A DNA stretch of 9,200 nt. Origin: an uncultured Steroidobacter sp. (GTDB lineage: Bacteria; Pseudomonadota; Gammaproteobacteria; Steroidobacterales; Steroidobacteraceae). The DNA lies in the NCBI GenBank assembly GCA_946478975.1, contig CAMLEO010000281.1:1-9200 (forward strand). Reading direction: 5' to 3'. Below the pieces are notes generated by a model. That model was not told where the DNA came from, ran no database searches, and saw only the letters and a list, made by a program, of their open reading frames with translations. The stretch's first letter is position 1. Each line of letters begins with the position of its first letter. The position numbers and the translations under genes are program-made. Below are positions 1 through 5,263 of the stretch, one piece after another.

Positions 1-1363
1 CGTCTTCGACACGCCGCCGGCGCTCTAAGCCTGGCTCGAAGAAGCCGGCTTCGAAGTGCTCGGCAAGCCGAGCGCCGTCGTGCCGATGCTGATCGGCGAT
101 GTCCTGCTCGCCCGGCTGATGACGCGCTATGCGGTCGATTTCGGCGGCAGTGATGGTGAGCGGCGGAACGATCGTGATCACCGGGCCCATGGAGCGCGAC
201 AGGACGCCTCGCTTCACCATGGCGGCGCAGGTGCGACGCGCGAGCTTTCGGTCATCGGTCGTGTCGAGCTCGACTGCACCCATCAAACCGGCGACGCGAA
301 TTTCTTTCACGCGCTCGAACAGGCTGATGCGAGCTCGCAAGGCTTCGCTCAATTGAGCCGAGCGTGCGCGCACGTTGTCGAGCACATGCATCGATTCCAT
401 GAGCTGCAGATGTTTCAGCGCCACGGCGGCGGCGAGCGCGTTACCGCCATAGGAGTGGCCGTGATAGAACGTCTTCTCGCTCAGGTCGGGACCGAGGAAC
501 GCTTCGAACACGCGGTGTGAAGCGACCGTCGCCGACATCGGCAGGTAGCCGCCCGTGATGCCTTTTCCCAGGCCCAGCAGGTCAGGGCGCAGCTTGCACT
601 GTTCCGAGGCGAACAAGGTGCCGGTGCGTCCGAAGCCGGTCGCCACTTCATCGCAAATCAGCAACACACCAGTATCGCGGCAAGCCTGGCCCAGCGCCGC
701 GAAATCGGCGGCCGGTGCGATCGACATTCCCGCGGCGCCTTGCACCAGCGGCTCGACGACGACCGCTGCGAGTTTGCGATGATGTTCACGCACCATTTCA
801 GCAGCGGTGCGCAATGCATTCGGTTCGGAGAACGCCGGAGCGCGCACCACGGGGAAGCGCAGCGGATCGAAGATCTGCGTACCGAAGCCGCCGCCGCCCA
901 ACGAGAGCGAGCCGATCGTATCGCCGTGATAGCCGTCGCCGAATGCGAGATACGTCGTGCGCCCGGACTCGCCGCGATTGGTCCAATATTGAAATGCAAT
1001 CTTCAGCGCTTGCTCGACGGCGGCTGCGCCGTCCGAAGCGAACACGGTGTGCGGGCGATCGACCGGAACGACGCGAGCGAGTGCCTCGGCGAACTCGATG
1101 ACGATGCGATTGCCGTTGCCGAGCAGGGTGGAGTGGGCGACGCGGTCGAGCTGATCGCGCACGGCCTGGTCCAGTTCGGGAACGCGATGGCCGAGCGTGG
1201 TCACCCACAACGAGGAAATCGCGTCCAGGTAACGCTTGCCATCGACGTCGATCAGCTCCCGGCCCTCGGCCCGCTCCACGATCACGGGGCGGTTTTCGAC
1301 GTAGCAGTCCATCTGCGTGAAGCCGTGCCAGACGCTGGCGGCGTCGCGTTCGAGCCAGTTCAT
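1..1363 (-). CDS. bioA: Adenosylmethionine-8-amino-7-oxononanoate aminotransferase (BioA), 3' end abnormal and open at window edge
   Basis: BioA is a cytoplasmic PLP enzyme of biotin synthesis that transfers the amino group of S-adenosylmethionine to 8-amino-7-oxononanoate, giving 7,8-diaminononanoate. The reading frame runs 454 codons from the ATG at 1363 without a stop. Visible class III aminotransferase features are SLWVTTLGH (51-59), the cofactor-phosphate segment near SDGAAAVEQALK (110-121), the GDGYHGDT block with Tyr145, the ICDEVATGFGRTG block with Asp238 contacting the PLP ring nitrogen, and the GLGKGITGGY block with Schiff-base Lys267. HGHSYGGN (301-308) is typical of BioA rather than other class III enzymes. 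A GAGG Shine-Dalgarno lies 7 bases before the start. Family similarity ends at ITAAEIDRI (codons 404-412); the last ~40 codons read like antisense of another gene. The native C-terminus, perhaps 15-20 residues, therefore appears to be lost. BioA identity is secure; the 3' end is not. Confidence 0.88.
   Translation of the reverse strand, partial: MNWLERDAASVWHGFTQMDCYVENRPVIVERAEGRELIDVDGKRYLDAISSLWVTTLGHRVPELDQAVRDQLDRVAHSTLLGNGNRIVIEFAEALARVVPVDRPHTVFASDGAAAVEQALKIAFQYWTNRGESGRTTYLAFGDGYHGDTIGSLSLGGGGFGTQIFDPLRFPVVRAPAFSEPNALRTAAEMVREHHRKLAAVVVEPLVQGAAGMSIAPAADFAALGQACRDTGVLLICDEVATGFGRTGTLFASEQCKLRPDLLGLGKGITGGYLPMSATVASHRVFEAFLGPDLSEKTFYHGHSYGGNALAAAVALKHLQLMESMHVLDNVRARSAQLSEALRARISLFERVKEIRVAGLMGAVELDTTDDRKLARRTCAAMVKRGVLSRSMGPVITIVPPLTITAAEIDRIARHQPGEQDIADQHRHDGARLAEHFEAGFFEPGLERRRRVED
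2..127 (+). pseudogene. Fragment of an alpha-oxoamine-synthase-like PLP enzyme (C-terminal part), interrupted
   Basis: The plus strand in frame 2 encodes VFDTPPAL, a stop codon (TAA, 26-28), then AWLEEAGFEVLGKPSAVVP and MLIGDVLLARLMTR, ending near base 127. The GFxVxGKPSAVVPxxIGDxxLARL pattern resembles the region before the C-terminal domain of class II (alpha-oxoamine synthase-like) aminotransferases, the superfamily of BioF and 5-aminolevulinate synthase. After the Arg at 125-127 the similarity stops abruptly, exactly where the recognisable part of bioA on the other strand ends. The stop could be a single A-to-T change from AAA (Lys). The upstream part would lie outside the window. I recognise the family from motif memory only, so a chance antisense reading is possible, but the minus-strand reading here looks far less protein-like. 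Confidence 0.45.
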
Positions 1364-1370
1364 GCTGTCA

Positions 1371-1419
1371 ACCTCGTCTACCAAGCGGAGTCGACAGTGT
1401 ACCCAGGTATGATTCGCGG
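1371..1419. promoter_or_regulatory. Divergent bioA / phosphoribosyltransferase promoter region
   Basis: Only 56 bp separate the two divergent starts. On the plus strand TATGAT (1408-1413) is a near-perfect -10 hexamer placing the transcription start at about 1420, on the phosphoribosyltransferase ATG. On the minus strand TACACT (1401-1396) could be a -10 for bioA, giving a short leader that carries the GAGG site at 1375-1371. Neither has a good -35 match at 16-18 bp spacing, so the assignments rest on the -10 elements alone. The two -10 elements lie within 20 bp of each other, so opposite-facing polymerases would compete. Confidence 0.35.
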
Positions 1420-1968
1420 ATGGAAAAAACCTATATCTCGGCCGAATCGCTGTTGCGCGACTCGCTCGCGCTGGGTGTGCAGATCGTACGCAGCGGCTTC
1501 CGGCCGTCGTTCCTGGTCGGCATCTGGCGCGGCGGCGCGCCAATCGGCATCTCGGTGCAGGAGGTGCTGGAGTACAACGGCATCGAGTGCGACCACATCT
1601 CAATCCGGACCTCGTCGTACACGGGCATCGGCCAGCAGGACAAAACAGTGCGCGTGCACGCGATCGACTATCTCGTCTCGCGCCTGTCGTTCGAGGATCA
1701 GCTGCTGCTGATCGACGATGTGTTCGATTCAGGGCGCAGCCTGGAAGCGGTGGTCGCAGAGCTGCAGCGCCGCTGCCGGAGGAACATGCCGGAGCGGGTC
1801 AAGATCGCAACGGTCTATTACAAGCCGGCCCGGAACCAGAGCTCGCTCACGCCCGATTATTTCATTCGCTCCACCGATCAATGGCTGGTGTTCCCGCACG
1901 AGATCCAAGGACTCACGCGCGAGGAGATCCTGGCGAACAAGCCGGTCGGCGACGATTTCTTTATTTAG
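1420..1968 (+). CDS. Purine-type phosphoribosyltransferase (COG2236-like, hypoxanthine/xanthine PRTase family)
   Basis: This 182-aa type I phosphoribosyltransferase would join a purine base to PRPP, giving the nucleotide and pyrophosphate, in cytoplasmic salvage. The PRPP-binding loop is LLLIDDVFDSGRS (95-107) with the paired acids Asp99-Asp100. The pyrophosphate-loop region is LVGIWRGGAPIG (32-43). The C-terminal hood has PDYF and WLVFPHE (155-161), as in the small xanthine/hypoxanthine group, where an aromatic residue stacks on the base. Length is normal for the group. The ATG at 1420 has no clear Shine-Dalgarno, but a TATGAT -10 lies just upstream, suggesting a leaderless mRNA. Its stop overlaps the stop of the convergent M20 gene. 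The base used (hypoxanthine, xanthine or guanine) cannot be told from the sequence; opposing genes for ureide breakdown fit a purine role. Confidence 0.82.
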   Translation: MEKTYISAESLLRDSLALGVQIVRSGFRPSFLVGIWRGGAPIGISVQEVLEYNGIECDHISIRTSSYTGIGQQDKTVRVHAIDYLVSRLSFEDQLLLIDDVFDSGRSLEAVVAELQRRCRRNMPERVKIATVYYKPARNQSSLTPDYFIRSTDQWLVFPHEIQGLTREEILANKPVGDDFFI

Positions 1969-3229
1969 CGTGCAGCAGGTCTGCGAGCGTGAGTGCCACT
2001 ACCGAGGTGGCCTTGCGCAAATCGCTCAACCGCAAACATTCATCCGCGCCGTGTCCGTTTGCTTCCTGCAACGTGCGCGGGCCCGCGCCGTAGAGCACAG
2101 TTGGAATGCCGGCGCTGGAGTAGTGGCGAGCGTCGGTGTACAGCGGCACGCTGTGCGTGTTGATCGGCACGCCAAATTCTTTTTCCGCGTGCTTGCGTAG
2201 CGCCTCGATCATAGGGGCTGCGCCCGGCAGCTCCTGCAGCGGCGCGGCGAGCAAGATTCGATTGAGCTCTACTGTGATGCCGGGGCGGCCTTCGACTGCA
2301 CGCTCGATCAGCGCGCGCAGCTTTTCTTCGACTTCGAGCGGCGACTCTTCCGGAATGATGCGGCGGTCGAGCCGCAACGTGACGCGGTCCGGAACGACGT
2401 TGGTGTTGATGCCGCCCTGAATCAACCCGACGTTCAATGTCGGCGTGCTGATGCCGGGCACCTGCGAGCTGATCTGCGACAGCTCCGTGCGATGTGCGTA
2501 GAGCGCGGTCAGAATGTGAGTTGTCGCTTCGAGCGCGTCCACGCCCGTGGATGGAACAGCCGCATGGCCGGACTTGCCGTTGACGATCACTTCCAGATGC
2601 AAACATCCGTTGTGCGCGGTGGTGATGCCATATGAGAAGCCAGCGCAGATTGCCAGGTCCGGTTTGCTCAAGTGCTGTTCGAGCAAACGTCTGGGCCCGA
2701 GGTTGCCGCCGACTTCCTCATCGAACGTGAAGTGCAACTCGACCGCGCCTTGCAGCGGCACGCCGTGATTCTGCAGCTCGATGAGGGCGAGCAACGCCCA
2801 GGTGTAAGTGGCGAAATCCGATTTGCTCACCGCGACGCCGCGACCAAACATCATCAAGCCGTGGTCGGGATCGTCGACGATCTCGGCGCCGTATGGATCG
2901 TGCGACCAATCGCGGCCGGGCGGAACCACATCGCCGTGGGCGTTGAGCGCGATCGTCGGCCCGCCGCCCTGGCCGAAGCGTCGACGCACGATGAGGTTGG
3001 TCGCCGAAATCATGCCGTTCGCTTTCACGGCCGCGGCGGGCACCACATCGGTTTCGACCTCGAGGTCGAGCAGGCTCTCCAGCATCTCGTGCGCGCGCTC
3101 GGCGGCCATCGCGCAATCGCCAGGCGGATTGTCGCTGGGCACGTGAACCAGTTCGGCCAGGAATTCGGCCTGCCGAATGAATTCGCGCTCCAGGAAAGCA
3201 TTCACCACGGCGCGGGCGGACTCGGACAT
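1961..3229 (-). CDS. M20-family metallohydrolase (ArgE/DapE/carboxypeptidase-like), metal site atypical
   Basis: This 422-aa protein has the two-domain M20 plan: a catalytic domain split around a lid/dimer domain (about 206-325, from AHNGCLHLEVIVNGKSGHAAVP). Present are ALNAHGDVV with His98 and catalytic Asp100, FTFDEEVGG with Glu171 (general base) and Glu172, LYTDARHYSSAGIPTVLYG, and a C-terminal His393 in NGHGADE. The usual bridging-metal Asp of GRGxxDMKG is replaced: the block reads GRGVAVSKSD, with Val134 there, and the acid of the usual GEPT/FEPT block is also missing. The gene follows the PuuE-type allantoinase on the same strand. I chose the ATG at 3229 because family proteins start about 20 residues before the first hydrophobic helix. 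An alternative ATG at 3322 overlaps the allantoinase stop as ATGA and would add 31 residues. Substrate is unknown; it lacks the motifs I know for allantoate amidohydrolase. Confidence 0.8.
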   Translation of the reverse strand: MSESARAVVNAFLEREFIRQAEFLAELVHVPSDNPPGDCAMAAERAHEMLESLLDLEVETDVVPAAAVKANGMISATNLIVRRRFGQGGGPTIALNAHGDVVPPGRDWSHDPYGAEIVDDPDHGLMMFGRGVAVSKSDFATYTWALLALIELQNHGVPLQGAVELHFTFDEEVGGNLGPRRLLEQHLSKPDLAICAGFSYGITTAHNGCLHLEVIVNGKSGHAAVPSTGVDALEATTHILTALYAHRTELSQISSQVPGISTPTLNVGLIQGGINTNVVPDRVTLRLDRRIIPEESPLEVEEKLRALIERAVEGRPGITVELNRILLAAPLQELPGAAPMIEALRKHAEKEFGVPINTHSVPLYTDARHYSSAGIPTVLYGAGPRTLQEANGHGADECLRLSDLRKATSVVALTLADLLHAK

Positions 3230-3318
3230 GCAAGGATCCAGGAAGGTCAACAAAGCGGGCGACGCGCGATGATGACCGATGTCCGTTGCGCTTGCCAATT
3301 TCACGGCGGCCCGCCCGA

Positions 3319-4266
3319 TCATTTCAGAGGCGCCGGGTGCGTCGAGATCCAATGCACGGCGATGTCGATGCGTCGGCAGATCCACACGCGCTCGTGCTTG
3401 GTCACATAGTCGAGAAAGCGTTCGAGCGCGCCGATGCGGCCCGGTCGGCCGATCAGCCGGCTGTGCAGGCCGATCGACAGCATCTTGGGTGCGTTCGAGG
3501 CGGCCGGATCGCCCTCGCGATACAAAGTATCGAATGCATCTTTCAAGTAATCGAAGAACTGTTCGCCCGTGTTGAAACCCCGCGCGACGGCGAAGCGCAT
3601 GTCGCTGGTGTCGAGCGTGTAGGGCACGACGAGGTGCTGCACGGTTCGCGGCTTGCCGTGATACTCGATGCGAACCTTGGTCCAGTAAGGAAGATCGTCC
3701 GCGTACGAATCTGCATCGTAAACAAAGCCGCCGTGCTCGATGAGCAGCCGGCGGGTGTTCGGACTGTCGCGGCCGGTGTACCAGCCGAGCGGCGCGGAGC
3801 CGGTGATGTTACGAATGATCTGCACCGCTTCACGCACATGCTCGCGCTCGGTGTCTTCATCCACCAGTTGATAATTGATCCAGCGCAGGCCGTGACAGGC
3901 GATCTCGTGGCCCAGCTCCAGAAATGCAGCGGTCGCTTCGCGGTGACGCTGCAAGGCCTTCGCCACAGCAAATATCGTGAGCGGCAGGCGTCGTTGTTCG
4001 AAGGTGCGCAGTACGCGCCAGAGGCCGGCGCGCGAGCCGTATTCGTAGCTCGACTCCATGCCCATGTGACGCATCGGCAGCGCCCGAGCGCCGATGATTT
4101 CGGAAAGAAACGTTTCCGAGGCGGGATCGCCGTCGAGCACGCTGCTCTCGGCGCCTTCCTGGTAATTCAGCACGAACTGCAGCGCGACCCGCGCACCCTT
4201 GGGCCACTTCGGGTGCGGTGGCCTGCGGCCGTAGCCGATGAGATCGCGAGGATAGGCGTCACTCAT
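3319..4266 (-). CDS. puuE: PuuE-type allantoinase (polysaccharide-deacetylase-like fold)
   Basis: PuuE hydrolyses allantoin to allantoate in purine/urate catabolism. It has a NodB-like fold and is unrelated to the amidohydrolase-type allantoinase AllB. The 315-aa length fits the family. Diagnostic segments in order are PRDLIGYG (6-13), FVLNYQEGAESSVLDGD (31-47), MESSYEYGSRAGLWR (70-84), LGHEIACHGLRW (118-129), LGWYTGRDSPNTRR (160-173), VVPYTLDTSDMRF (213-225), GFNTGEQFFDYLKDAFD (230-246) and GLHSRLIGRPGR (266-277). These match PuuE-type proteins closely and separate them from chitin/peptidoglycan deacetylases. There is no signal peptide, so it is cytoplasmic. The ATG at 4266 is the only reasonable start; its Shine-Dalgarno is weak. 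The M20 hydrolase follows directly on the same strand, suggesting an operon. No urate oxidase, OHCU decarboxylase or HIU hydrolase gene is in the window. Confidence 0.85.
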   Translation of the reverse strand: MSDAYPRDLIGYGRRPPHPKWPKGARVALQFVLNYQEGAESSVLDGDPASETFLSEIIGARALPMRHMGMESSYEYGSRAGLWRVLRTFEQRRLPLTIFAVAKALQRHREATAAFLELGHEIACHGLRWINYQLVDEDTEREHVREAVQIIRNITGSAPLGWYTGRDSPNTRRLLIEHGGFVYDADSYADDLPYWTKVRIEYHGKPRTVQHLVVPYTLDTSDMRFAVARGFNTGEQFFDYLKDAFDTLYREGDPAASNAPKMLSIGLHSRLIGRPGRIGALERFLDYVTKHERVWICRRIDIAVHWISTHPAPLK

Positions 4267-4325
4267 TGCCAGTCGCGCATGCGCTCGATGCCTGGAAGTT
4301 CGCCACGCGCTCGGGATCGGATGTG

Positions 4326-4352
4326 TTGACAGCGCGAATTGCGTTGTCGCAA
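4326..4352. promoter_or_regulatory. Consensus -35 followed by a TTGCG-N4-CGCAA palindrome
   Basis: The gap between the divergent puuE-like and small secreted protein genes holds a perfect TTGACA (4326-4331) and, 7 bases later, a perfect inverted repeat TTGCG-TTGT-CGCAA (4339-4352). For the plus-strand gene at 4386 the palindrome would sit where the spacer and -10 fall, as expected for a repressor operator. A good -10 is not visible at the right distance, so the -35 may be fortuitous. The palindrome could equally serve the minus-strand puuE unit. Confidence 0.3.
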
Positions 4353-4385
4353 CTTAGCCGCCCCTTCCTCACAGCGGACGAAATC

Positions 4386-4724
4386 ATGAAACGGATCTGC
4401 GCGGCGGCATTGCTGCTTCTTGCGAACATCGCTCACGCCGATATTTCCAACTGCACTGGCGTGTACGTCGGCATGATCAAGGTGGAGAAGGCCGGTGCGC
4501 TGACGGGCGTGACGTTCCAAAACTCGCCCACGGATTCGTCGGGCTCCTATTACGTGGCGTTCACCAACTGGACCATAGATGAAAAGAAAGCGGTGCTGGC
4601 GGTGCTCACCGCAGCAAAGCTCAGCGAACATCGAGTAGATGTTGCTACTGAAGCCAGCGGCGAGTGCGGGATCACGTCGGGATGGCAGGTGGCGAAAAGC
4701 ATCGTGCTGGCGGCGACGCCGTAA
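4386..4724 (+). CDS. Small secreted protein of unknown function
   Basis: I do not recognise this 112-aa protein. It starts with a clear Sec signal peptide: Lys-Arg at 2-3, a hydrophobic core (about 4-15) and an AHA cleavage site at 16-18, leaving a mature protein of about 94 residues starting DISNCTG. The mature part holds two cysteines, Cys23 and Cys94, placed to form a disulfide in the periplasm or outside the cell. A run of short alternating segments (GVYVGMIKVEKAGALTGVTF, 25-44; GSYYVAFTNW, 53-62) suggests a small beta-rich domain, followed by an Ala/Leu/Lys helix (66-80). The frame extends upstream to 4266, but ATG 4386 is preferred because it directly begins the signal peptide. The Shine-Dalgarno is weak. 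It is divergent from the allantoinase and upstream of a lipoprotein gene on the same strand. Confidence 0.72.
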   Translation: MKRICAAALLLLANIAHADISNCTGVYVGMIKVEKAGALTGVTFQNSPTDSSGSYYVAFTNWTIDEKKAVLAVLTAAKLSEHRVDVATEASGECGITSGWQVAKSIVLAATP

Positions 4725-4794
4725 GTCACATCCGTGTCTGTGCAGCGAGTGACGAGTACGGCATGATACGCGCGCGCCGAGATGCGATGCCGCG

Positions 4795-4812
4795 CATTGA
4801 CGAAACATTGAC
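4795..4812 (+). promoter_or_regulatory. Tandem direct repeat CATTGAC-N4-CATTGAC (possible regulator site)
   Basis: Two identical heptamers, CATTGAC, lie at 4795-4801 and 4806-4812, an 11-bp period that puts both on one face of the helix. This head-to-tail arrangement with a 4-bp gap is the geometry used by OmpR/PhoB-type response regulators. The second copy also creates a TTGACA (4808-4813), but no -10 is seen at standard spacing. The site is about 100 bp upstream of the lipoprotein start in an otherwise featureless 189-bp gap. Confidence 0.28.
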
Positions 4813-4900
4813 ATCTCACGATTCGAGGATCGGCGCGGCGTTGGAACCATCTCGAACGCAGACCACTTAGTAGGGGACTTCGCTCATCATTGGAATCTGT

Positions 4901-4905
4901 GGAGG
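4901..4905 (+). promoter_or_regulatory. Strong ribosome binding site GGAGG for the lipoprotein gene
   Basis: GGAGG at 8 bases before ATG 4914 is the best Shine-Dalgarno on the plus strand of the window. It decides this start over the upstream in-frame TTG at 4890. Confidence 0.75.
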
Positions 4906-4913
4906 ATTCAAGT

Positions 4914-5153
4914 ATGCGTGCTCTTGCTTTGCTTGCCGTTTCCGCGCTGTTGCTGGCGGCCGGCTGCGCTAAAAAATCGGACAATGCCGACACCGCTCCG
5001 CCGGCCGACACCACGACGACGGCTCCGACCACGCCTCCGCCGGCTGAGCCTGCTCCGAGCCCGACTCCGTCCGAGACGCCGCCGGCGCCGGATTCTTCGA
5101 CCACGACTCCGCCGGCTGATACCGGCACGACTCCGCCGCCTCCGGCGCAGTAA
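4914..5153 (+). CDS. Small Pro/Thr-rich lipoprotein
   Basis: This 79-aa product is a predicted lipoprotein with a low-complexity extension. Residues 1-17 form a short signal peptide (Arg2, then an Ala/Leu core) ending in the lipobox LLLAAGC, so Cys18 would be lipidated and become the N-terminus. The following Ala-Lys-Lys lacks the inner-membrane-retention Asp at +2, so the outer membrane is the expected location. The rest (about 26-79) is almost only Pro, Thr, Ala, Ser, Asp and Glu, with an imperfect internal repeat (PPADTTTTAPTTPPP and PPADTGTTPPPP). Such tails are extended and could span part of the periplasm or peptidoglycan layer. The start is set by a strong GGAGG at 4901-4905, 8 bases before the ATG; an in-frame TTG at 4890 precedes that site and is not credible. 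No enzymatic domain is present. Function unknown. Confidence 0.75.
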   Translation: MRALALLAVSALLLAAGCAKKSDNADTAPPADTTTTAPTTPPPAEPAPSPTPSETPPAPDSSTTTPPADTGTTPPPPAQ

Positions 5154-5162
5154 CTCGATCGC

Positions 5163-5188
5163 TCCCCTGTTTGTATTGGAACAGGGGA
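5163..5188. terminator. Perfect 9-bp hairpin after the lipoprotein gene
   Basis: TCCCCTGTT (5163-5171) pairs perfectly with AACAGGGGA (5180-5188) around an 8-base loop, starting 9 bases after the lipoprotein stop. No T-run follows on the plus strand (TGCTTCACGG), so it may act as a transcript-stabilising or pausing stem, with termination at the next hairpin downstream. Confidence 0.5.
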
Positions 5189-5198
5189 TGCTTCACGG

Positions 5199-5229
5199 AG
5201 CGGCGTCGCTACTGCGGCGCCGCTTCTTT
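5199..5229 (+). terminator. Second hairpin with T-rich tail, likely Rho-independent terminator
   Basis: AGCGGCG (5199-5205) pairs perfectly with CGCCGCT (5218-5224) around a 12-base loop, followed by TCTTTA. The G/C-rich stem plus short T-rich tail fits a modest intrinsic terminator that separates the lipoprotein from the sulfate-binding-protein gene 34 bases downstream. Confidence 0.5.
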
Positions 5230-5263
5230 ATGTGCGGAGCCGTGGGCCCTTGCGATCCTGTCT

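Noticed and set aside
740..1711. Long 323-codon plus-strand open frame across bioA and into the phosphoribosyltransferase
   Set aside because: It is antisense to bioA, has shadow-like Arg/Ala/His-rich composition, no family motifs, and continues out of frame into the phosphoribosyltransferase.
2672..3409. 245-codon plus-strand open frame opposite the M20 gene
   Set aside because: Antisense shadow of a well-supported M20 hydrolase; no recognisable motifs and no ribosome binding site.
3286..4329. 347-codon plus-strand open frame opposite the allantoinase gene
   Set aside because: The minus strand encodes a clear PuuE-type protein over the same bases; the plus frame is a codon-bias shadow.
4259..4390. 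43-codon minus-strand frame ending in NTSDPERVANFQASSACATGNE region, just upstream of and overlapping the allantoinase start
   Set aside because: Its last 20 residues look fairly protein-like, but it is short, lacks a ribosome binding site, matches no family I know and overlaps the start of the opposite gene.
4263..4850. 195-codon minus-strand frame whose stop overlaps the allantoinase start
   Set aside because: It lies antisense to the signal-peptide-bearing secreted protein and has Arg/His-rich shadow composition, despite the attractive ATGA-type junction with puuE.
4550..5128. 192-codon minus-strand Gly/Val/Ser-rich frame
   Set aside because: Antisense of the Pro/Thr-rich lipoprotein repeats, which produces artificial Gly/Val-rich low complexity.
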